64,000 nt of DNA from Emcibacter nanhaiensis (GCF_006385175.1 NZ_VFIY01000018.1:682001-746000); one strand, 5' to 3'; shown: positions 1 to 9,761, counted from the first letter of the stretch. Numbers and translations are program-made. Notes: generated by a model from the sequence alone, not told the origin.

Positions 1-906
1 TTTCTCAATTTCGGCTTTATCGCCGGTAACGGGCTGGCGATCCTCGTCGGTGGAACCATCATCGGTATCCTGGCTGCCAACGCGTCCTCCTTCACCCTGC
101 CCCTGATCGGCGAACTGCGGGTCTGGCAGCTGGCTTTCATCCTGGTCGGCATCCCCGGCATCATTGTCGGTCTGATGATGCTGACCGTCCGGGAACCAGT
201 TCGGCGGGTCGAGGGCGCACCCCCCTCACTGGGTGAAGTCAAAGATTTCCTCAAGGATAAGAGATGGATGTATGCGCCGTTGATTATCGGCATCGCGCTC
301 AACACCATCGTTGCCGTGGGACACGCCAGCTGGGGCCCGACCTTTTTCATGCGCACCTATGGCTGGGCCGTGGAAACCGTTGGCCTGGTATCGGGCCTGA
401 CCTTCATTGTCGTTATGCCGTTCGGCGCCATGCTCGGCAGCATGATGGCGGAACGCTGGACCCGGGAAGGCCGGGCCGACGCCAACATGCGGGTGGTCAT
501 GTTTGCCCTGATCATCAGCCTGCCGTTTAATATCGCCGCCCCGCTGATGCCGCAGGGCTGGATGTCTGCAGGGCTTTTCGCCTTCGGCCTGTTTTTTACC
601 GCCTTTCTGTTCGGCCCGCAGAATGCCGCCATCCAGCTGGCCACCCCAAATCGCATGCGCGGCATGATTTCGGCCCTGGTCCTGTTTGGCTTCAATGTGC
701 TGGGCTATGGCCTTGGCCCGACCGTGCTGGCGCTGATCACCAACTATGTGTTCCAGGATGAAATGCAGATCGGCTACGCTATGGCCACCTGCTATGCGGT
801 GTTCAGCCCGATCGCCATTATCGTGCTCTGGATCGCGATCAAGCCCTATGCGGACACCATCCGGGAACTGCACGGAACCGGAGTTCAGCCACAAGCCGCC
901 GAATAA
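1..906 (+). CDS. MFS transporter, C-terminal part (5' end outside window)
   Basis: The reading frame is open from base 1, so the gene starts upstream of the window and only about 301 C-terminal residues are visible. They form alternating hydrophobic segments typical of the second half of a 12-helix major facilitator, with a hydrophilic central loop around the REPVRR stretch and a short cytoplasmic tail. Family members move small organic acids or other metabolites across the inner membrane by proton coupling. The stop lies 43 bases before an SDR gene on the same strand, so it probably belongs to the same catabolic transcript and may import an aromatic compound. The substrate is inferred only from context. 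Confidence 0.85.
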   Translation, partial: FLNFGFIAGNGLAILVGGTIIGILAANASSFTLPLIGELRVWQLAFILVGIPGIIVGLMMLTVREPVRRVEGAPPSLGEVKDFLKDKRWMYAPLIIGIALNTIVAVGHASWGPTFFMRTYGWAVETVGLVSGLTFIVVMPFGAMLGSMMAERWTREGRADANMRVVMFALIISLPFNIAAPLMPQGWMSAGLFAFGLFFTAFLFGPQNAAIQLATPNRMRGMISALVLFGFNVLGYGLGPTVLALITNYVFQDEMQIGYAMATCYAVFSPIAIIVLWIAIKPYADTIRELHGTGVQPQAAE

Positions 907-949
907 GTTCGGCAGCTCACTTAAATTCGAAAGATGTAGGAGAATTTGA

Positions 950-1858
950 ATGCAAAATCTTTCCGGCAAAACTGCCTTTATCACCGGTGGTGCCAGCGGG
1001 ATCGGCCTCGGCATTGCCAAGGCCTTGCTCAGCCGCGGTATGAACCTGGTCATCGCCGATATCCGCGATGATCACCTGGAAGACGCCCAGAAAGAACTGA
1101 ACAGCCCGGACAAGGTGCTGGCCCTGAAGCTGGACGTCACTGATCGGGCTGCCTTCAAGGCTGCCGCCGACGCTGCCGAGGAACGTTTCGGCAAAATCCA
1201 CATCCTGGTCAACAATGCCGGCGTCGCTGTGGTCGGACCGGTGGAGCAAGCCAGCTATGATGACTGGGACTGGACCATGGGCGTCAACCTGGACGGCACC
1301 ATCAATGGCGTGGTCACCATGCTGCCGCGCATCCTCGCCCACGGCGAAGGCGGCCACATCGTCAACACCGCGTCCATGTCCGGCTTCCTGCCCCACCCGG
1401 GCACGGTGATTTACACCACCTCGAAAGCGGCCGTGATCGGCATGGCCGAAGCCATGCGCGCCGAGCTCGAAGGCCGGGGCGTGATCGTTTCCGCCTTCTG
1501 CCCGGGTCCGGTGCAGTCCAATATCGCCGAGGCCGGCAAAACCCGGCCGGACTCTATGTCCGACACCGGCTATGCAGAATCAGACAAGCGGCGCCAGCAG
1601 GGCGGTGACTTCTTCCATCTCTATAAAACCAAGGAAGAAATCGGTGAGCGGGTTGCCCAGGGCATCGAGAATGACGAGCTTTACATCCTGACCCACAGCG
1701 AATTCACCGAGGGCGTGGAGGCCCGCACCCAGGCCATGCGCGCCGCCGTGCCGGACAACCTGCCACAGAATGAGGAACTGAAACAGGTCTTTGCGCCGCT
1801 GTTTTTCAACCAGGCCCATGCGGATGAGCTGGAACGGCAGAAGAAGCTGAAGAAATAA
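950..1858 (+). CDS. LigD-like short-chain dehydrogenase (SDR) 1
   Basis: A 302-residue classical SDR. The TGGASGIG nucleotide-binding motif is at residues 12-19, the NNAG segment is present, and the catalytic YxxxK is Y155/K159. A shared stretch (YDDWDW, GVNLDG, then SNIAEA...RP after the active site) and the long C-terminal tail resemble LigD-type Calpha-dehydrogenases. Those enzymes oxidise the benzylic alcohol of beta-aryl-ether lignin dimers with NAD+. Classical SDRs are usually about 250 residues, so the extra ~50 residues also fit the LigD type. An AGGAG site precedes the ATG. The next SDR starts 12 bases after the stop, so the two are co-transcribed. The LigD resemblance is from recalled sequences, and the substrate is inferred. 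Confidence 0.88.
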   Translation: MQNLSGKTAFITGGASGIGLGIAKALLSRGMNLVIADIRDDHLEDAQKELNSPDKVLALKLDVTDRAAFKAAADAAEERFGKIHILVNNAGVAVVGPVEQASYDDWDWTMGVNLDGTINGVVTMLPRILAHGEGGHIVNTASMSGFLPHPGTVIYTTSKAAVIGMAEAMRAELEGRGVIVSAFCPGPVQSNIAEAGKTRPDSMSDTGYAESDKRRQQGGDFFHLYKTKEEIGERVAQGIENDELYILTHSEFTEGVEARTQAMRAAVPDNLPQNEELKQVFAPLFFNQAHADELERQKKLKK

Positions 1859-1870
1859 CGGAGACGTAAC

Positions 1871-2773
1871 ATGAAGGATTTTGCAGGACGTACCGCCTTC
1901 GTCACCGGCGGGGCCAACGGCATCGGCCTTGGTCTGGCCCGGGCGCTGCTCGACGAGGGCTGCAAGGTGGCCATCGCCGACATCCGCGAAGACAGCCTGG
2001 AAGCCGCGCTCAAGACCCTGGACAACCGCAACGTCATGGGCGTGAAGCTGGATGTGGCGTCCCGTGAAGGATATGCCAGGACAGCCGATGAGGTCGAGGA
2101 ACAGATGGGCCCCGTCTCGCTGCTGTTCAACAATGCCGGCATCAACCTGTTCCAGACCATTGACGAAAGCACCTATGACGACTGGGACTGGGTGCTGGGC
2201 GTCAACCTGCATGGCGTGATCAACGGCATCCAGACCTTTGTCCCGCGCATGAAGGAACGCGGTCTCGGCGGGCACATTGTCAACACTGCGTCGATGGCGA
2301 GCTTCCTGTGCGGTCCGGCGCCGGGCATCTATAACTGTTCAAAGTTTGCCGTGCGCGGCATGTCCGAATCCCTGCGCTACAGCCTCGCCCCCCAGGGCAT
2401 CGGCGTCTCCGTGCTGTGTCCGGGCCTGGTGAAAAGCTATATCTATGCCAGTGATTCCGTTCGTCCGGAAAATCTTGCCAACCGGGGCACCCCGGAAAAC
2501 CAGGCCTTCACCGACCAGCTGGCCAATGTGCACCAGTATGGCATGGAGCCCGATGAAGTGGCCGCCAAGGTTTTGGACGCGATCCGGGCCAACCGCTTCT
2601 ATATTTTCTCCCACCCGGAATTCAAGGAAGAGCTGCAGGAAGTGTTCGATGAAATCATTGCCGCTTTCCCGCCGATGGGAGATCTGGACGACAATGCCAA
2701 ACAACGGCTTGAATTTGAAAAAGGCCGCCGGGAAAGTTACCGCAAGGCCCGCCAGGAAGCCCGGGGCGAATAG
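1871..2773 (+). CDS. LigD-like short-chain dehydrogenase (SDR) 2
   Basis: A 300-residue classical SDR with TGGANGIG at residues 12-19 and catalytic Y154/K158. It shares the YDDWDW/GVNLHGVINGI block and the long C-terminal extension of its upstream neighbour, and has the HQYGMEP segment also seen in LigD-like proteins. The two SDRs are clearly paralogous. In sphingomonads, Calpha-dehydrogenases of opposite stereo-preference occur as sets (LigD, LigL, LigN, LigO), so a tandem pair may divide the enantiomers of a dimer; this is inference. A GGAGA site precedes the ATG, and a strong hairpin follows the stop, ending the plus-strand transcript. Confidence 0.88.
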   Translation: MKDFAGRTAFVTGGANGIGLGLARALLDEGCKVAIADIREDSLEAALKTLDNRNVMGVKLDVASREGYARTADEVEEQMGPVSLLFNNAGINLFQTIDESTYDDWDWVLGVNLHGVINGIQTFVPRMKERGLGGHIVNTASMASFLCGPAPGIYNCSKFAVRGMSESLRYSLAPQGIGVSVLCPGLVKSYIYASDSVRPENLANRGTPENQAFTDQLANVHQYGMEPDEVAAKVLDAIRANRFYIFSHPEFKEELQEVFDEIIAAFPPMGDLDDNAKQRLEFEKGRRESYRKARQEARGE

Positions 2774-2795
2774 CCCTCTTCCTTTCACCAAACAA

Positions 2796-2831
2796 AAAAG
2801 CCGGACGATGGCAATCCGTCGTCCGGCTTTT
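2796..2831. terminator. Bidirectional intrinsic terminator
   Basis: A perfect 13-base inverted repeat (AAAAGCCGGACGA / TCGTCCGGCTTTT) with a 10-base loop. A and T runs flank it, so it can stop transcription from either side. It lies between the convergent SDR 2 and LigF-like GST genes. Confidence 0.85.
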
Positions 2832-2847
2832 CATTTGGTAAACTGTT

Positions 2848-3609
2848 TTATTTGGCGTGGCCGGTAAAGGTGCGCAGCGCCGGATTGGTATGGTCCGGCA
2901 TTTCCAGCGCCGCTTTCACGCCGGGGCGGGCAGTCATGCGATCACGCCATTCCACCAGCCGGGGCGCCCGGTTCGGAATATCCATTTCCGGGAACATGCG
3001 TTCCACCATCATGCCGCAATGGCAATAGAAGTTGATGTCGGCCAGGGTATACATGTCGCCGGCCAGCCAAGCGCTCTTGCCGAGCTGGTCTTCCACTTTG
3101 TCCACAGCCGCCTCGATCTTGGCCGTCGCGTCCGCCAGCTGTTCTTCGGTAAAGCCGGCGCGGGCGGTTTTCCATTTCTTGCGCTGGTCGGCGAGCGGGA
3201 TCCGCTCCATCAGCTTTTCGAATTCGCCGCTTTCGATGCCGCGGGCAATCACACCGACCATGCGGTGCCAGCCGTGCATGGACACATGGTTCATGACATG
3301 TTCGTCAATGAATTTGTTCCAGAAACGCATGCGGGCCTTGCCCACCGGATCATAGGGGCGCAGGGGGATTTCCGGAAACACGTCTTCCAGATATTCATTG
3401 ATCACCGTGGTATGGGTAATGATGGTGCCGTTATGGTCCAGCACCGGCACCTGGCCTTCCGGATTGATCTTGATGAACCATTCCTCATGCTGTTCGAATT
3501 TATGCAGGTCCACATAAACGCTTTCGAACTCCAGTCCCTTTTCCTTCAGCGGAATCATCGACTTCAGCGAATTCGCCGCCGGTTCCGCGTGATAATATTT
3601 CAGAGCCAT
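2848..3609 (-). CDS. LigF-like glutathione S-transferase (putative beta-etherase)
   Basis: 253 residues: a thioredoxin-like N-terminal domain (about 1-85) followed by an all-helical GST C-terminal domain. The N-terminal half closely resembles LigF beta-etherases: ANSLK, EKGLEFE, KFEQH, then KINPEGQVP with the cis-proline, and YLEDVFPE...LRPYDP. LigF attacks the beta-carbon of an alpha-keto beta-aryl ether with glutathione and releases a phenol. The GGAGG ribosome site is formed by the last codons of the upstream SDR, which ends 3 bases before this ATG, so translation is probably coupled. It is the last gene of a three-gene minus-strand unit (amidohydrolase, SDR, GST). Activity and stereo-preference are inferred. 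Confidence 0.88.
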   Translation of the reverse strand: MALKYYHAEPAANSLKSMIPLKEKGLEFESVYVDLHKFEQHEEWFIKINPEGQVPVLDHNGTIITHTTVINEYLEDVFPEIPLRPYDPVGKARMRFWNKFIDEHVMNHVSMHGWHRMVGVIARGIESGEFEKLMERIPLADQRKKWKTARAGFTEEQLADATAKIEAAVDKVEDQLGKSAWLAGDMYTLADINFYCHCGMMVERMFPEMDIPNRAPRLVEWRDRMTARPGVKAALEMPDHTNPALRTFTGHAK

Positions 3610-3612
3610 GCT

Positions 3613-4407
3613 CTATCCTCCAGTAATGATTGTTCCCAGAATGCCGCCATCAACCGCCCAGGACTGCCCGTTTACATAACGGGCGGCATCGGACAGCAGA
3701 AAAGCAGCCACATTCCCTAATTCCTCTGACGTGCCCACACGCCCCTGCGGGGCCATGCGACCTATTATTTTTAATCCTTCGTCATAGTTGCCGCCGCCCA
3801 GCTGGTCGGCTAGGTCGGTCAGCATTTCGGACTCAATCACCCCCGGCAGGATGCAGTTAACCCGGACGTTGTGGCGGGCTACCTCGGCCGCGGCCGAACG
3901 CACCACGCCCAGCACCGCATGCTTGGAGGCGTTATAGCCCACCGTATCGGAAAAGCCCCGTTCGCTGGCCAGGGATCCGGTGGCCAGGATAGCGCCGTCC
4001 CGGCGCTCAATCATGGACGGCAACACCCGCTTCATGGCCCAGAACAGGCTTTTCAGGTTCAGGGTCATGATGTCGTCGAAGTCTTCGTCGCTATAGTCAA
4101 CGATCGAGGCCCTGGGGCCGCCGGCACCAGCGTTGGCGAACAGGCCGTCAACGGGACCAAAACGCTCCTCGGCGGCATCAATGGAGGCGATCACCTGGTC
4201 CCGCACCGACATGTCGGCGGCATAATAGTCCGCCTCACCGCCGGCCTGGCGGATTTCCTCTACCGCCTCGGCCAGCCTGGCTTCCCGGCGCGCCACCAGC
4301 ATGACCCGCGCGCCAAGCCCGGCCATCACCTTGGCCGCGCCCAGGCCGATGCCGCTGGAGCCACCGGTGACGATGATATGCTTGCCGTCGAGGGTGAAGT
4401 TGTTCAT
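3613..4407 (-). CDS. Classical short-chain dehydrogenase
   Basis: 264 residues from the chosen ATG (MNNFTLDGKH), which leaves 16 bases after the upstream stop. An ATG 45 bases further up would overlap that gene and adds residues with no SDR character. The TGGSSGIG motif lies near the N-terminus, NAGAGG replaces the usual NNAG, and YNASK provides the catalytic Tyr and Lys. The length and the C-terminal VNGQSWAVDGG are those of a standard 250-residue NAD(P)-dependent SDR, unlike the long LigD-like SDRs nearby. It probably oxidises or reduces an alcohol or ketone in the same pathway. The specific substrate is unknown. Confidence 0.85.
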   Translation of the reverse strand: MNNFTLDGKHIIVTGGSSGIGLGAAKVMAGLGARVMLVARREARLAEAVEEIRQAGGEADYYAADMSVRDQVIASIDAAEERFGPVDGLFANAGAGGPRASIVDYSDEDFDDIMTLNLKSLFWAMKRVLPSMIERRDGAILATGSLASERGFSDTVGYNASKHAVLGVVRSAAAEVARHNVRVNCILPGVIESEMLTDLADQLGGGNYDEGLKIIGRMAPQGRVGTSEELGNVAAFLLSDAARYVNGQSWAVDGGILGTIITGG

Positions 4408-4423
4408 TCCGGATCCGAAACTC

Positions 4424-5293
4424 TTACTTAAGACCCAGGACCCGGGCCGCATTTTCCTTGAGGATCAGCGGCAGCACTTCTTCCTTGAAGCCCACTTCCT
4501 TGGCGGCCTTGATCCAGGCCTGGGGCGTGATCAGCGGGAAGTCGGAGCCGAACAGCATTTTGTGCCGCAGCTGACCGTTGGCATAACGGATCACTTGCGG
4601 CGGGAAATATTTCGGCGACCAGCCGGACAGGTCGATAAACACATTGTCCTTGTGCAGGGCCATGGACAGGCTCTCATCGGTCCAGGGCCAGCTCGGGTGT
4701 GCCATGATGAATTTCATATCCGGGAAATCGGCCGCCGCGTCGTCCACCAGCATCGGCTGGCCGTATTTCAGCTTCACGCCGCCGCCACCGGGCATGCCGG
4801 TGCCCATGCCGGAATGGCCGGTATGGAACACGGCCGGCAACTTGTATTCGGCAATCACTTCATACAAAGGATAGGCCATGCGGTCGGACGGATGGAAGTC
4901 CTGCATCGGCGGATGGAACTTGAAGCCCTTGACGCCATATTCCTCGATCAGCATGCGGGCTTCCCGCGCGCCATATTTACCCTTGTGGGGATCGATGGAG
5001 GCAAAGGGGATCATGATATCTGAATTGTCGCGGGCAAATTCGGCGATTTCCTCGTTGCGGATGCGCTTTGCCCCGAAGGCGGATTCAATGTCCACCGTAA
5101 ACATGACAAAGGCCACATTCTGCTCCCGGTACAGCTCGATGGTCTCGGGAATGGTGGGCCGCTTTCGATCAGCCTTGAAATATTTGGACGTGGCATCCAT
5201 GAATTCGCTCATCACCGGATCTTCGGGATCACAGCAGGACACTTCCGCATGCACATGCACATCAATGGCAATGAATTTATCAAGGTCGATCAT
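4424..5293 (-). CDS. Amidohydrolase-2 / ACMSD-superfamily metal-dependent hydrolase or decarboxylase
   Basis: 289 residues with the TIM-barrel metal-site signatures of the amidohydrolase-2 (ACMSD) group. These are DVHVH near residue 12, GFKFHPP, VFHTGHSG, IMAHPSW and the late GSDFP aspartate. Family members hydrolyse ring-opened aromatics or decarboxylate aromatic acids in the cytoplasm with a Zn or Mn ion. It leads a minus-strand unit with an SDR and a LigF-like GST, which points to a late step for lignin-derived acids. Hydrolase and decarboxylase cannot be told apart from the sequence alone. The ribosome site is weak. Confidence 0.82.
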   Translation of the reverse strand: MIDLDKFIAIDVHVHAEVSCCDPEDPVMSEFMDATSKYFKADRKRPTIPETIELYREQNVAFVMFTVDIESAFGAKRIRNEEIAEFARDNSDIMIPFASIDPHKGKYGAREARMLIEEYGVKGFKFHPPMQDFHPSDRMAYPLYEVIAEYKLPAVFHTGHSGMGTGMPGGGGVKLKYGQPMLVDDAAADFPDMKFIMAHPSWPWTDESLSMALHKDNVFIDLSGWSPKYFPPQVIRYANGQLRHKMLFGSDFPLITPQAWIKAAKEVGFKEEVLPLILKENAARVLGLK

Positions 5294-5321
5294 CTGGTTT
5301 CTCTATTTCTTATCAACGGAC

Positions 5322-5350
5322 AAAAAGCCCCTCCCCCGGAAGGGAGGGGC
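5322..5350 (-). terminator. Intrinsic terminator downstream of the aldehyde dehydrogenase gene
   Basis: On the minus strand, GCCCCTCCC and GGGAGGGGC form a 9-base GC-rich stem with a 6-base loop, followed by five T. It lies 12 bases past the aldehyde dehydrogenase stop and separates that unit from the amidohydrolase unit. Confidence 0.85.
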
Positions 5351-5361
5351 CGAAGGACTGA

Positions 5362-6870
5362 TTACAGCTGAATAATAACGCTCTTCAGCTCGGTATAGGC
5401 TTCAACGCCCTGGCGGGCCTGCTCGCGGCCGAGGCCGGACTGTTTAAAGCCGCCAAACGGCAGAGCCGGGTCGATCACGCCGTGGCAGTTGCCCCACACG
5501 GTACCGGCCTTGATTTTGGCAGCCAGCCTGTGCATGGCGGTCACATCCTTGGTCCAGATGCCGGCGCCGAGGCCGTAGCAGGTGTCGTTGGCAGCCTTGG
5601 CCACTTCGTCGATGTCGTCAAAGCGCTGGGCCACCACAACCGGGCCGAAGATTTCTTCCTGCACCACGCTCATGTCCGGCTTCACATCCACCAGCACGGT
5701 CGGGTTCACATAGTAACCGTCGGCAGACGGAGCGTCGCCACCCACGGCCACGGAAGCCCCGGCTTTCTTACCGGCTTCAATGTAGCCCATGACGCGATTG
5801 AACTGCTCGTCGGACACCAGCGGGCCCATGTGAGCTTCCGGATCCAGGGACGGCCGCGGGGACCAGAAGTCAGCCGCACCGGCCACGCCTTCGATCACTT
5901 TGTCGAAGATGGAGCTGTGAGCGAACAGACGGGAACCGGCAACACAAACCTGGCCGGAGTTAAAGAAGATCGCACCGGCACAACCGGCACCGGCAGAGGC
6001 CACATCCACATCAGGCATCACCACAACCGGGGACTTGCCGCCCAATTCCAGGGTCACCCGTTTCAGAGTATCGGTCGCATTCTTGTTGATGATCTTGCCC
6101 ACTTCAGTGGAACCGGTGAAGGCGACTTTGTCCACATCGGGGTGTTTAACCAAGGCGTCACCGGCGGTATGGCCGTAACCGGTGATGATGTTGATAACCC
6201 CCGGCGGGAAACCGGCTTCGGCCACCAGGTCGGCCATGCGCAGGGCGGTGAGCGAAGTCTGCTCGGCCGGCTTCAGGATCAGGGTACAACCGGCAGCCAG
6301 GGCCGGAGCCACTTTCAGGACCGCCATCAGCAGCGGGAAGTTCCAGGGCACGATCTGGGCGGCAACGCCGACCGGCTCGCGACGGACATAGCTGTGCACG
6401 GTGCCGCGCGGCATCGCCATCGGCTCGATCATGTCACCGCCGAGCTTGGTGGCCCAGCCGGCCATATAATGCATCATGCCGGCAGAGGCGGGAATATCCA
6501 CCGCACCGGCCATGCCTTTGGGCTTACCGTTGTCGATGGCTTCCAGTTCGGCCAGTTCGTCGGCATTCTGGCTGATCAGGTCGGCCAGCTTGTGCATCAT
6601 GGTTTCACGGGCGATCGGCGGCAGGTCGGACCAGCGGCCGTCGTCAAAGGCGGCGCGGGCGGCGGCGACAGCACGATCAACGTCTGCCTTTGTGGCTTCG
6701 GAAATCTGGCTGACTTCCTGGCCGCTTGACGGGTCAACCACGGCGATAGTTTCGTCACCGGAGGGGCTGACCCATTCATTGTTGATAAAGTGCGCCGGCT
6801 TGCGGTCCAGGGCTTTCTGAGCTTTCTCGGAATAAGAAAACTGCTTGTAAATATTGCTCATTTCATTCAT
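5362..6870 (-). CDS. NAD(P)-dependent aldehyde dehydrogenase
   Basis: 502 residues, the usual length for the family. PWNFP is at residues 175-179, the FTGSTEVG cofactor loop at 251-258, the general base is E275 in LELGGKSP, and the nucleophile is C309 in SGQVCVAGS. The enzyme oxidises an aldehyde to a carboxylic acid in the cytoplasm. It is the last gene of a minus-strand unit with a PQQ alcohol dehydrogenase and a Nu-class GST, so it may finish the alcohol-to-acid oxidation of the side chain released from a beta-aryl ether, or act on vanillin-type aldehydes. The ATG has an AGGAAG site; a second ATG three codons later is possible. Confidence 0.92.
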   Translation of the reverse strand: MNEMSNIYKQFSYSEKAQKALDRKPAHFINNEWVSPSGDETIAVVDPSSGQEVSQISEATKADVDRAVAAARAAFDDGRWSDLPPIARETMMHKLADLISQNADELAELEAIDNGKPKGMAGAVDIPASAGMMHYMAGWATKLGGDMIEPMAMPRGTVHSYVRREPVGVAAQIVPWNFPLLMAVLKVAPALAAGCTLILKPAEQTSLTALRMADLVAEAGFPPGVINIITGYGHTAGDALVKHPDVDKVAFTGSTEVGKIINKNATDTLKRVTLELGGKSPVVVMPDVDVASAGAGCAGAIFFNSGQVCVAGSRLFAHSSIFDKVIEGVAGAADFWSPRPSLDPEAHMGPLVSDEQFNRVMGYIEAGKKAGASVAVGGDAPSADGYYVNPTVLVDVKPDMSVVQEEIFGPVVVAQRFDDIDEVAKAANDTCYGLGAGIWTKDVTAMHRLAAKIKAGTVWGNCHGVIDPALPFGGFKQSGLGREQARQGVEAYTELKSVIIQL

Positions 6871-6904
6871 GACATGCTTCCTGCTTTTGAGTTCAGTTAT
6901 TCAT

Positions 6905-7564
6905 TCAGACTAAAAGTTTTTTGCCGCCTTCAAGGGTCTTGTCGTCCTGGGCGCCCAGGTCGGTTGGCGGCGGAACCATTTTGCCTCTCTGCACCGCGGG
7001 GCGGGAACCGACCAGGTCGATCCAGCGCTGCAGGTCATCAAGGCCATCGATATTGACTCCGGACCAGGCATAGGCATGGGCCCATGTCCAGTTGGCGATA
7101 TCGGCAATGGAATAATCGCCGGCCAGATATTCATTGTCGGCCAGGCGGGTGTTCAGTACTTCCAGCAGGCGACGAGTCTCCCGCTGGTATCGTTCGATGG
7201 CGGCCGGAATTTTTTCCGGGAAATAGCGGTAAAATACATTGGCCTGCCCCATCATCGGGCCAAGGCCGCCGATCTGGAACATCAGCCACTGGGTCACCAG
7301 GCTTCTGCCCTTGATATCGGTCGGCATCAGCTTGCCGGTTTTCTCCGCCAGATACATGAGTATAGCACCGGATTCGAAAACCGTGAAACCATCATCGTCA
7401 ATGGCCGGAATACGGCCATTGGGATTGATCTTGAGGTACCAGGGTTCCTTCTGCTCCCCCTTGCTGAGCTGGATGTGGTGGACTTCATAGGGAAGCTCCA
7501 ATTCCTCCAGGGCAATGGAGGCTTTCCAGCCGTTCGGGGTTTCAGAAGTATAAAGTTTGATCAT
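6905..7564 (-). CDS. Nu-class glutathione S-transferase (putative glutathione lyase)
   Basis: 219 residues. The N-terminus has TPNGWK and [10 protein letters not shown] with the cis-proline, followed by [15 protein letters not shown], then [11 protein letters not shown] and YSIADI. These blocks are those of the Nu-class proteins YfcG/YghU, which use two glutathiones. A Nu-class GST of Novosphingobium aromaticivorans is known to remove glutathione from the product of beta-etherases, the role LigG plays elsewhere. The ATG overlaps the stop of the PQQ dehydrogenase by 4 bases. Given LigF-like enzymes in the same window, the glutathione-lyase role is a good inference, but a general disulfide reductase is possible. 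Confidence 0.88.
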   Translation of the reverse strand: MIKLYTSETPNGWKASIALEELELPYEVHHIQLSKGEQKEPWYLKINPNGRIPAIDDDGFTVFESGAILMYLAEKTGKLMPTDIKGRSLVTQWLMFQIGGLGPMMGQANVFYRYFPEKIPAAIERYQRETRRLLEVLNTRLADNEYLAGDYSIADIANWTWAHAYAWSGVNIDGLDDLQRWIDLVGSRPAVQRGKMVPPPTDLGAQDDKTLEGGKKLLV

Positions 7565-9672
7565 TCTGTTTGCTCCAATGCTTTGTCTTCGTTCGCCCGC
7601 TTGATCACATAGTGGCGAATGCTCTGGGCCTGTTCCTCGGAGATCACCGGGGCAAAGGACACCATTCCGTTGTCTTTCAGGGCGCCGTCGATGACGACCA
7701 TTTTCCAGCTTTCCTCATCGAACAGCAGGCCGCTGTAGCGCAGGTCGGGGGTAATGCCCCCGGCGACAGCGGCATCGCCGTGGCAGACGCCACAGAAACG
7801 ACCGAAAAGCTTGGCACCCTCAGCAACCACTTCCGCGCTCGCGGTCAACGGCGGCGGATCAAGCGGCATTTCATTGAGCGGCGGCATCGGCGGCAATTCG
7901 GCTGTGCCGTTCAGTTTAAAGACCAAAAGACGGCTGATGTTGCGGACCGGACCGGACACATCCGCCAGCACACCGGTAGCCAGCGGCCAGACCCCGCCCC
8001 AACCGGCAAGCACGGCCACATATTGTTCACCGTCAATGGTATAGGTTACAGGGGCGGCCAGGATGCCGGTCTGGGCCGGGAACGACCAGAGTTCCTTACC
8101 CGTATCCGAAGCATAGGCCTCAAACTTGCTGGAGGCATTGCCCTGGAAAACCAGGCCGCCGCCGGTGGCCAGCAGGCCGCCATTCCACGGCCCCGGGAAA
8201 CTCACCTGCCAGCGTGCCTTCTGCGCCACCGGATCCCAGGCGATCAGGGCGCCGGTCGTTGCTTTCCGGGCGGCATCACGCACTTCCTCGATCGCCGGCA
8301 TGGCGCCGGCGGCCATATCGATACCGACGTTAAAGCCCATGGCGGCCGGCTTCCAGTTTTCGTCCGGGAAATAGGGGAAGCCTGCCAGCTTGGCCGGAAT
8401 AAAGACCAGGTTCTGGTCCGGATCATAGGCCATCGGCTGCCAGTTGTGGCCGCCACTGGCGCCAGGAGAGCCAAAGAAGGGCTTGCCGGTTTTATAATAA
8501 CGGGCCTCAGGCTTTTCGATGGGACGTCCGGTCTCCATATCGATCCCTTCGGCCCAGTTGACCGGGATGTAATTATTGGCGGAAATCAGTTCGCCAGTTG
8601 CCCGGTCAAGCACATAGAAGAAGCCGTTTTTCGGCGCCTGCATCAGCACCTTGCGTTTCTTGCCGTCGATTTCCATATCGGCCAGCATGATATGCTGCGT
8701 CGCGGTAAAGTCCCAGGTTTCGCCCGGCGTGGTCTGATAGTGCCAGACATATTCACCGGTTTCCGGCCGCAAAGCGACAATGGAGGACAGATAGAGGTTA
8801 TCGCCGCCGCCCGGAGACCGGTAGGACTGGTTCCAGGGCGAGCCGTTGCCGACCCCGATATAGAGAAGGTCAAGATCCGGATCATAGGCCATGGAATCCC
8901 AGACAGTGCCGCCGCCGCCAAGCTTCCACCATTCGCCGTTCCAGGTTGCTACTGCCTTTTCCAGATACTCCGGCTGCGGGCCGTTTTCCGGATTGTCCGG
9001 CACGGTATAGAAACGCCACAGCTGATCGCCGGTCTTGGCGTCATAGGCGGTGATATAGCCGCGCACCCCCATCTCGGCGCCGCTGTTGCCGATGATGATC
9101 TTGCCATCAATGGCAATGGGCGCCTGGGTAATCGTATAGGATTTGGACTGGTCAACGGTGACCACGCTCCAGTTCACGGTCCCGGTTTTGCGGTCGAGCG
9201 AAATCAGCCGGCCGTCCAGGGTGCCGAAATACAGGTTGTCGCCCCAGGCGGTCATGCCGCGGTTGACCACGTCACAGCAGCCTTTCACCGCCGTCTCGCC
9301 CGGCACTTCAGGGTCAAATTCCCACAACAGGGCGCCGGTGGCGCCGTCATAGGCTTTCACTTTGGACCAGGCAGTTGAGAAATAGAGATTGCCGTCAATC
9401 ACCAGGGGGGTAGCCTCCTGGCCGCGGGCGGTATCCATATCCGCGTACCAGGCCAGGCCGAGTGAGGAGACATTGGACTGATTGATCAGGTGCGCGGGGC
9501 TGTAGCGCTGTTGATTATAGGTGCGGCCATAGGTCAGCCAGCTCGACGTGTTGCCGGCGGCAGACAGCAGGGCGTCCCGGTCAACACCGCCGGAAGAAAC
9601 CTTCTGCTCTTCATCACCGCCGCAACCGGCAAGCACCAGGGTCGCCGCAATCAGCAATCTTTTTATCATCAT
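7561..9672 (-). CDS. PQQ-dependent alcohol dehydrogenase with C-terminal cytochrome c domain (quinohemoprotein)
   Basis: 703 residues. The N-terminus carries a lipobox (LAGC, C17), so the protein is probably a periplasm-facing lipoprotein. A PQQ beta-propeller follows, with the vicinal cysteines C132-C133 typical of quinoprotein alcohol dehydrogenases and repeated tryptophan-docking blades. A c-type cytochrome domain at the C-terminus carries CGVCH at 627-631. The enzyme oxidises alcohols to aldehydes and passes electrons to the heme and then the respiratory chain. A GGGAGGA site precedes the ATG by 8 bases. It leads the unit with the Nu GST and aldehyde dehydrogenase. A periplasmic dehydrogenase coupled to two cytoplasmic enzymes is unusual, so it may act on an imported alcohol rather than on the GST product. 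Confidence 0.93.
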   Translation of the reverse strand: MMIKRLLIAATLVLAGCGGDEEQKVSSGGVDRDALLSAAGNTSSWLTYGRTYNQQRYSPAHLINQSNVSSLGLAWYADMDTARGQEATPLVIDGNLYFSTAWSKVKAYDGATGALLWEFDPEVPGETAVKGCCDVVNRGMTAWGDNLYFGTLDGRLISLDRKTGTVNWSVVTVDQSKSYTITQAPIAIDGKIIIGNSGAEMGVRGYITAYDAKTGDQLWRFYTVPDNPENGPQPEYLEKAVATWNGEWWKLGGGGTVWDSMAYDPDLDLLYIGVGNGSPWNQSYRSPGGGDNLYLSSIVALRPETGEYVWHYQTTPGETWDFTATQHIMLADMEIDGKKRKVLMQAPKNGFFYVLDRATGELISANNYIPVNWAEGIDMETGRPIEKPEARYYKTGKPFFGSPGASGGHNWQPMAYDPDQNLVFIPAKLAGFPYFPDENWKPAAMGFNVGIDMAAGAMPAIEEVRDAARKATTGALIAWDPVAQKARWQVSFPGPWNGGLLATGGGLVFQGNASSKFEAYASDTGKELWSFPAQTGILAAPVTYTIDGEQYVAVLAGWGGVWPLATGVLADVSGPVRNISRLLVFKLNGTAELPPMPPLNEMPLDPPPLTASAEVVAEGAKLFGRFCGVCHGDAAVAGGITPDLRYSGLLFDEESWKMVVIDGALKDNGMVSFAPVISEEQAQSIRHYVIKRANEDKALEQTE

Positions 9673-9761
9673 CTCTCATGTCCTCCCAAAATTCAGCGGT
9701 TACTCAAAATTCCGGCACTCTCCCAAAATTTCCGGACTCAAACGCTACTATATCAAACGTT

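Noticed and set aside
226-1053. Long minus-strand frame of 275 codons across the MFS gene
   Set aside because: It is a shadow of the plus-strand MFS and SDR genes: histidine- and glycine-rich, no ribosome site, no family match.
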